Below are positions 6,436 through 9,815 of a stretch of DNA of 9,815 nt, in pieces (position 1 is the stretch's first letter; every line of letters begins with the position of its first letter). Source of the DNA: Pseudorhodobacter antarcticus (GTDB lineage: Bacteria; Pseudomonadota; Alphaproteobacteria; Rhodobacterales; Rhodobacteraceae). The DNA lies in NCBI GenBank assembly GCA_945860375.1, contig CAMAQR010000089.1, positions 1-9,815 on the forward strand. Direction: 5' to 3'. The translations under genes were made by a program, and so were the position numbers. The notes below the pieces were generated by a model. It was not told the origin of the DNA, searched no databases, and was given only the letters and a program-made list of their open reading frames with translations.

Positions 6436-6542
6436 CTTGGCCCTCTTCTCCTGCTTGACTATGCAACCGGTTGCAAAATGGGTATCGTGACACTACATAC
6501 AACGCAAGCCCCGTTTGGGCGCAGTGACATGGCGGGGCACGC
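6436..6542. promoter_or_regulatory. Divergent promoter region between the two catabolic operons
   Basis: This 107-base region separates the GTG start of the minus-strand dehydrogenase operon and the ATG of the plus-strand iolD remnant. It contains the operator-like palindrome at 6462-6475 and, immediately before it, TTGACT (6455-6460), a fair -35 box for rightward transcription. I could not find a convincing -10 box at standard spacing for either direction, so the promoters are inferred from position. Confidence 0.5.
6462..6475. promoter_or_regulatory. Candidate operator of the LacI-family regulator (14-bp perfect palindrome)
   Basis: TGCAACCGGTTGCA is a perfect palindrome with a central CG, the classic shape of LacI-family operators. 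It lies between divergent operons that belong to the same pathway as the nearby lacI-type gene, so binding could shut both operons. I saw no second copy upstream of the regulator gene itself, which suggests no simple autoregulation by this site. Confidence 0.7.
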
Positions 6543-6878
6543 ATGACCGGGACTGGCACCAGCATCAAGCTTACCGTGGCGCAGGCCATCGTACGGCATC
6601 TGATGAACCAGTACACCGAGATTAACGGGGTAAAGACCCGGATCTGCTTTGGCGTCTTCGGCCATGGCAATGTACCCGTTGTGGAAACCATCGCGGGGCG
6701 TGCCAACACGCAGGCGACGCGCCCCTTGAACATCGGCCCCTTGGGCATGACAGGATCGGGCAACGCCAATACCCTCGCGGGCGCAGCCGATGTCGCGCAG
6801 ATCAGCGCCGCGCCAGACGTCAACGCCAGGCATGCCGAGGTAGAGGCCGGACGCGCGCGGCAAAGGCAGGGCGTCTGA
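6543..6878 (+). pseudogene. iolD: Miniature iolD: internally deleted 3D-(3,5/4)-trihydroxycyclohexane-1,2-dione hydrolase remnant
   Basis: Intact IolD is a ThDP-dependent hydrolase of about 600 residues that opens the ring in inositol breakdown. Here the frame has 111 codons. Residues 8-44 (IKLTVAQAIVRHLMNQYTEI ... GVFGHGNV) match the IolD N-terminus. Directly after V44 comes PVVETIAGRANT, then GPLGMTGSGNANTLAGAADV, which resembles the start of the central domain of IolD (PVVET.AG and G.TG..AAN.LA..ADV), normally some 200 residues further on. The last ~27 residues (AQISAAPDVNARHAEVEAGR...) may come from elsewhere, perhaps the C-terminus. The catalytic-glutamate region of the PYR domain and the GDG...N ThDP site are absent, so hydrolase activity is not expected. 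The frame is kept open and its TGA overlaps the iolC start (ATGA at 6878). A short protein with a new function is possible but unproven. Confidence 0.72.
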
Positions 6879-7861
6879 TGGCAGACCTTTCCCGCCTTGC
6901 GACTGGCCGCTTCCTTGTGATCGGGCGCGCGGGGATGGATCTTTACGCCGATCCACCCGGCACAAGGATCGAAGACGCCACCCGTTTCACCGCCAGCCTT
7001 GGTGGCTCTTCCGCCAATATCGCAGTGGCGCTGACACGACAGGGCTGCCAGGCGGCGCTTGTCACCTGTGTGTCTGACGATGCGGTGGGGCGTTTTTGCC
7101 TGAGCCAGCTTGACCATTATGGCATTGACCGCAGCCATGTGCGCAGCACTGGCGGCGAGGCGCGCAATTCGCTGGCTGTGGTGGAAACCCGGATCGAGAA
7201 CTGCCAGTCGGTGATCTACCGCAACGGGGCCGCCGATTTTGAAATGACAGTCGCGGATGTGGAGGCCGTGGATTATGCCGCCCATTCAGCGCTGATCACC
7301 ACAGGCACCGTTCTGGCATCCGAGCCGTCGCGCACAGCGGCTTTCCGGGCGTTTGATCTGGCGCGGGCAGCGGGGTTGCCATTGATCTTTGACATCGACT
7401 ACCGCCCCTATTCCTGGCCGTCGGCGCAAGAAGCCGCCGAAGTTTACTCGCGTGCGGCGGCGCTGTGCGATGTGATCGTCGGCAATGATGTAGAGTTTGG
7501 CTTCATGGCCGGGGACTATGCGCAAGGTCTGCAATGCGCGCGCGATCTGGCGCAGTCAGCGCAGATCGTGGTCTACAAACGCGGTGAAAAAGGTGCTGTC
7601 ACGTTGACGGCTGCCGGTGAAACGGTGTCGGGGATCTATCCGACCGAGGCTTTGAAACCCACTGGTGCGGGCGACAGTTTCCTGGGGGCCTTTGTCGCGG
7701 CGCTGTCGGAACGGCTGCCACTGGCTGAAAGCGTCCTGCGGGGATCAGCCGCAGCGGCCATGGTGGTGGCGCGCGTTGGTTGCGCCCCGGCCATGCCAAT
7801 ACGGGCTGAACTTGACGCGTTTCTGGCCAGCCATCCCGGCCCTTCCATCCCTTCAGTCTGA
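6878..7861 (+). CDS. iolC: 5-dehydro-2-deoxygluconokinase (IolC, PfkB family)
   Basis: This kinase phosphorylates 2-deoxy-5-keto-gluconate with ATP, giving the substrate of the IolJ aldolase. The 327-residue protein has the PfkB signature 1 region LGGSSANIAVAL (41-52), the IolC-typical FDIDYRPYSW (171-180), VGNDVEFGFM (201-210), KRGEKGA (234-240) and the C-terminal PTGAGDSFLG (261-270), with D266 as the catalytic base in GAGD. Length is normal for bacterial single-domain IolC. Its ATG overlaps the TGA of the iolD remnant, so translation is probably coupled. It is followed by iolB after 10 bases. The identification is firm as a PfkB sugar kinase; the IolC substrate is supported by FDIDYRP and by iolB and the aldolase next to it. 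Confidence 0.9.
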   Translation: MADLSRLATGRFLVIGRAGMDLYADPPGTRIEDATRFTASLGGSSANIAVALTRQGCQAALVTCVSDDAVGRFCLSQLDHYGIDRSHVRSTGGEARNSLAVVETRIENCQSVIYRNGAADFEMTVADVEAVDYAAHSALITTGTVLASEPSRTAAFRAFDLARAAGLPLIFDIDYRPYSWPSAQEAAEVYSRAAALCDVIVGNDVEFGFMAGDYAQGLQCARDLAQSAQIVVYKRGEKGAVTLTAAGETVSGIYPTEALKPTGAGDSFLGAFVAALSERLPLAESVLRGSAAAAMVVARVGCAPAMPIRAELDAFLASHPGPSIPSV

Positions 7862-7871
7862 AAGACCTGCC

Positions 7872-8711
7872 ATGCACATCGCCCCCCATGACAACCAGAA
7901 CCGCGCCATCGTGGATGTGAATGACGCGCTTGTGCCGCTGGTGTATTTCAACATCGTGCGGCTGCGGGCGGGCGAACTTTTCGACTATCGCACCCCCGGC
8001 TATGAGACCTGCGTTGTGCCCGCCACCGGCACCGTCACGGTGGAAACCATGGGCGAAACCTTTGCCGCCATTGGGCATCGTGGCGTGGATGTCTGGGATG
8101 GTGAGCCCGAAGGCGTCTATGTGCCAACGGATGCCGGCTGCCGGATCACGGGCCTGACCGACACCGAGATTTTCATTGCCGGTGCCCAGTTTGCGGACAC
8201 CTTGCGCCCCTTCGCGGTGCGCGCCGCCGAGATCGACCGGGTGCAGTACGGATCGGACGACACCAAAACCCACCGCAAGATCAAGCACATCCTTGGCGCG
8301 GCCTATCACGACCGTGTCGGTCGCCTGCTGGTGTCAGAGCTGTACACCGTGGGCGCAGGTGGTTGGTCAGGCTTTCCCAGCCACAAACACGACACCGATC
8401 GTTTGCCAGACGAGACGCGGCATGACGAATGCTACAACTTCCGCTTTCGTCCCGATTACGGGTCCGGCCTGCAAATGCTGCAACGCGTCGACAACGAACC
8501 GGGGGATGCCTATCACATCATGAACCGCTCGACCGTGCTGATCGACAAGGGCTATCACCCCTGCTGCGTGTTGCCGGGATATGAGATGTATTACTTCACC
8601 ATTCTGGGCGGCCAAAGCCAGCGCAGTTTGAGACAGTATTTCCAGCCCACCCACGCCGCGCAATTGCAGACCATTCCCGGGATCATGGACATGGTGGCCA
8701 AGTTCAAATGA
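7872..8711 (+). CDS. iolB: 5-deoxy-glucuronate isomerase (IolB)
   Basis: IolB converts 5-deoxy-glucuronate to 2-deoxy-5-keto-gluconate, the substrate of IolC. The 279-residue protein consists of two cupin-like halves. The metal site is visible: SGFPSHKHD with H171 and H173, then E186 in HDECYNFRF, and H229 in KGYHPCC. These segments are diagnostic of IolB. The start was placed at ATG 7872 (MHIAPHDNQNRAIVDVND), 10 bases after the iolC stop. The frame is open further upstream (to 7665), but that extension overlaps iolC in another phase and is not IolB-like. The 3' end overlaps the next gene by ATGA. Confidence 0.95.
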   Translation: MHIAPHDNQNRAIVDVNDALVPLVYFNIVRLRAGELFDYRTPGYETCVVPATGTVTVETMGETFAAIGHRGVDVWDGEPEGVYVPTDAGCRITGLTDTEIFIAGAQFADTLRPFAVRAAEIDRVQYGSDDTKTHRKIKHILGAAYHDRVGRLLVSELYTVGAGGWSGFPSHKHDTDRLPDETRHDECYNFRFRPDYGSGLQMLQRVDNEPGDAYHIMNRSTVLIDKGYHPCCVLPGYEMYYFTILGGQSQRSLRQYFQPTHAAQLQTIPGIMDMVAKFK

Positions 8712-9547
8712 CCCTTGTGACGCTGGCGGACGTTTTGCAACCCGCGCAAAGGGGCGGTTATGCGGTGCCGGGCCTTGTCTGTCTGGGCTGGGAAGATATG
8801 CGCGCCTATGTCATGGCCGCGCAGGCCGAATGCGCACCAGTGATCCTGCAGGCTGGTCCGGGGTGTCGCGCCCACACGCCACTGCCGGTTTTGGGCGCAA
8901 TGTTCCGCTCTCTCGCTGCCAGCGTCGATGTGCCGGTGGTGGCGCATCTCGACCATGGCACCACGCAAGACGAGATCCTTGCCGCACTGGATGCAGGCTT
9001 TACCTCGGTGATGTTTGATGGATCAAACCTGCCGCTGGCGCAAAACATCGCCCAGACCGCAGCAGCAGTGGCTTTGGCCCATGCAGCGGGGGCATCCTGC
9101 GAGGGTGAAATCGGGTTTGTGGGCTATGCCGGGGGTGCGGTTTCCACAGGGACAGACCCCGCACAAGCTGCGCTGTTCGCTGCTGAAACCGGCGTTGACG
9201 CGATGGCCATTTCGGTGGGCAATGTGCATTTGCAACAGGGCCAAGGCAGCGGGCTTGACCTTGACCGCATCCGTGCGATCAGGGCGTTGACAGGCGTGCC
9301 GCTGGTCATTCATGGCGGCTCTGGCGTCCCGACGGCACAGCGGTCTGATCTGGCCGCACAGTCGCTGATCGGCAAGTTCAACATCGGGACCGAGTTGCGC
9401 ATGGCCTTTGGGGCGGCCCTGCGTGCCGCCATCGTCAAAGACCCCAGTCGTTTTGACCGCATCGCAATCTTGCAAGACACACACGAGCCGGTTTGTACGG
9501 CCGCCCGCGCGATTTTCCGCAATCTTGGCGCGTCCGGGCGGGCGTAG
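8708..9547 (+). CDS. iolJ: Class II aldolase, probably 6-phospho-5-dehydro-2-deoxy-D-gluconate aldolase (IolJ-like)
   Basis: In the pathway this enzyme splits 5-dehydro-2-deoxygluconate-6-phosphate into dihydroxyacetone phosphate and malonate semialdehyde. The 279-residue protein belongs to the zinc-dependent class II fructose-bisphosphate/tagatose-bisphosphate aldolase family. It shows VVAHLDHGTT (77-86, with D82 as catalytic base and H83 as zinc ligand), SVMFDGSNLPL (100-110), GEIGFVGYAGG (133-143), GNVHLQQG (171-178, with H174) and VIHGGSGVP (200-208, with H202). All are expected active-site motifs. It starts inside the iolB stop (ATGA), the last gene of the iolC-iolB operon. Its specificity is inferred from this context; a fructose- or tagatose-bisphosphate aldolase cannot be excluded by sequence alone. 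Stop TAG at 9545-9547. Confidence 0.85.
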   Translation: MTLVTLADVLQPAQRGGYAVPGLVCLGWEDMRAYVMAAQAECAPVILQAGPGCRAHTPLPVLGAMFRSLAASVDVPVVAHLDHGTTQDEILAALDAGFTSVMFDGSNLPLAQNIAQTAAAVALAHAAGASCEGEIGFVGYAGGAVSTGTDPAQAALFAAETGVDAMAISVGNVHLQQGQGSGLDLDRIRAIRALTGVPLVIHGGSGVPTAQRSDLAAQSLIGKFNIGTELRMAFGAALRAAIVKDPSRFDRIAILQDTHEPVCTAARAIFRNLGASGRA

Positions 9548-9667
9548 CGGCAAGGGTGTGACCGGAACAGACCTCCGCCGCCGCGTCGAACCCTTGAAAA
9601 CGGTTGCGCGCAAAACTCCCTCAAGTTGAATAGGCCCCGGATTTGCAGACGCCTTGCCTGCCAATTC
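9548..9667. other. Intergenic stretch between the aldolase gene and the right-hand IS
   Basis: No gene was found. It holds a short inverted repeat CAAGGGT (9551-9557) / ACCCTTG (9590-9596) with a long loop, and a perfect 10-bp palindrome TTGCGCGCAA (9604-9613) next to AAAACGG. Neither forms a convincing intrinsic terminator. Confidence 0.4.
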
Positions 9668-9669
9668 TA

Positions 9670-9815
9670 GTGTTCTACGCCTGACATAGGATTCCCAACT
9701 GCTACCGGCTGTGGCATGTTCGGGAGATGAGACGCTCCGACATCTGCCTTTACCTGGGCCCCGCCGACCGCGCTGAGCTTCAAGCTTTGCTGAGCAACCG
9801 CAACACACCGCGCAA
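9670..9815 (+). mobile_element. Left end of an IS630-like element, cut by the window edge
   Basis: A transposase gene of IS630 type starts at 9727. IS630 elements insert at TA dinucleotides. A TA at 9668-9669 is followed by GTGTTCTACGCCTGACATAG, which could be the element's left terminus. The position of the end is an inference, since the other end is outside the window. Confidence 0.4.
9727..9815 (+). CDS. IS630-family transposase, N-terminal part (runs off the window)
   Basis: The frame starts with ATG at 9727 after CGGGAG (about 5 bases upstream) and reads MRRSDICLYLGPADRAELQA followed by LLSNRNTPR, then leaves the window. The pattern 'ISL.V.PADRA.L.ALV.DRNTPQK' is the usual N-terminus of IS630-family transposases, just before the helix-turn-helix. 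Only 29 codons are visible, so catalytic residues and integrity cannot be judged. Confidence 0.65.
   Translation, partial: MRRSDICLYLGPADRAELQALLSNRNTPR

Noticed and set aside
5494..6546. Plus-strand open frame of 350 codons opposite the first dehydrogenase gene
   Set aside because: It lies antisense to a gene with clear family motifs. Its composition (many Arg, Gly, His, Ala) is typical of the reverse strand of GC-rich coding DNA, and no family is recognisable.
6428..7285. Minus-strand open frame of 285 codons opposite the iolD remnant and iolC
   Set aside because: No recognisable domain, it would cover the operator, and the plus strand has IolD and PfkB motifs.
7665..7871. Upstream extension of iolB to an ATG at 7665
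   Set aside because: The extra 69 residues lie over the 3' end of iolC in another phase and are rich in Arg, Trp and Pro, unlike IolB; MHIAPHDNQN at 7872 is the expected N-terminus.
9551..9596. Inverted repeat CAAGGGT/ACCCTTG as terminator of the iol operon
   Set aside because: A 7-bp stem with a 32-base loop and no T-run on the plus strand does not resemble an intrinsic terminator.
1..9815. CRISPR arrays, tRNA or rRNA genes, toxin-antitoxin or phage modules
   Set aside because: No regularly spaced repeats, tRNA-like cloverleaf, rRNA-like stretches or recognisable defence or phage proteins were seen on either strand.

Overview
The window looks like a piece of an alphaproteobacterial genome, most likely Rhodobacteraceae. 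It is GC-rich, the metabolic genes are tightly packed with ATGA-type overlaps, and the protein sequences have the flavour of that group. This assignment is by eye, without a search. The window divides into a mobile-element graveyard on the left (about 1-2270), an inositol-type catabolic locus in the middle (2271-9547), and the start of another insertion sequence at the right edge (about 9668-9815).

Left region. A minus-strand IS3-family element enters from outside the window and ends near base 149. It sits inside a remnant that resembles an IS481-type transposase gene. Next comes an AT-richer 81-codon reading frame (348-593) whose stop codon is the first three bases of a complete IS3-family element (591-1860, 26-bp imperfect terminal repeats, orfA and orfB with a DD35E triad). 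The element has no matching target duplication, so the flanks have probably been rearranged. Beyond it lies the C-terminal half of a REP-associated tyrosine transposase (RAYT) on the minus strand, directly followed by two perfect palindromes that look REP-like.

Catabolic locus. A LacI-family regulator (plus strand) converges with a three-gene minus-strand operon: Gfo/Idh/MocA dehydrogenase (6435-5320), IolE-like TIM-barrel protein (5310-4420), and a second Gfo/Idh/MocA dehydrogenase (4408-3275). Divergent from it runs a plus-strand operon: a miniature iolD remnant, then iolC (kinase), iolB (isomerase) and an iolJ-like class II aldolase, with little or no space between genes. Between the two operons lies a perfect 14-bp palindrome, TGCAACCGGTTGCA, a good candidate operator for the LacI protein. 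In the known pathway an inositol is oxidised (IolG-type dehydrogenase), dehydrated (IolE), hydrolysed (IolD), isomerised (IolB), phosphorylated (IolC) and cleaved (IolJ). IolB, IolC and IolJ-like proteins are intact here, and the dehydrogenase and dehydratase steps are represented by family members.

The most notable observation is iolD. The normally ~600-residue ThDP-dependent hydrolase is reduced to 111 codons. The N-terminal motif ending FGHGNV is joined in frame to what looks like the start of the central domain (PVVET...), so both ThDP-binding regions are missing. Start, stop and coupling to iolC are kept. Either the locus is a decaying or specialised inositol cluster relying on an iolD elsewhere, or the short protein has another role. 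I found no RNA genes, CRISPR array or clear defence system.
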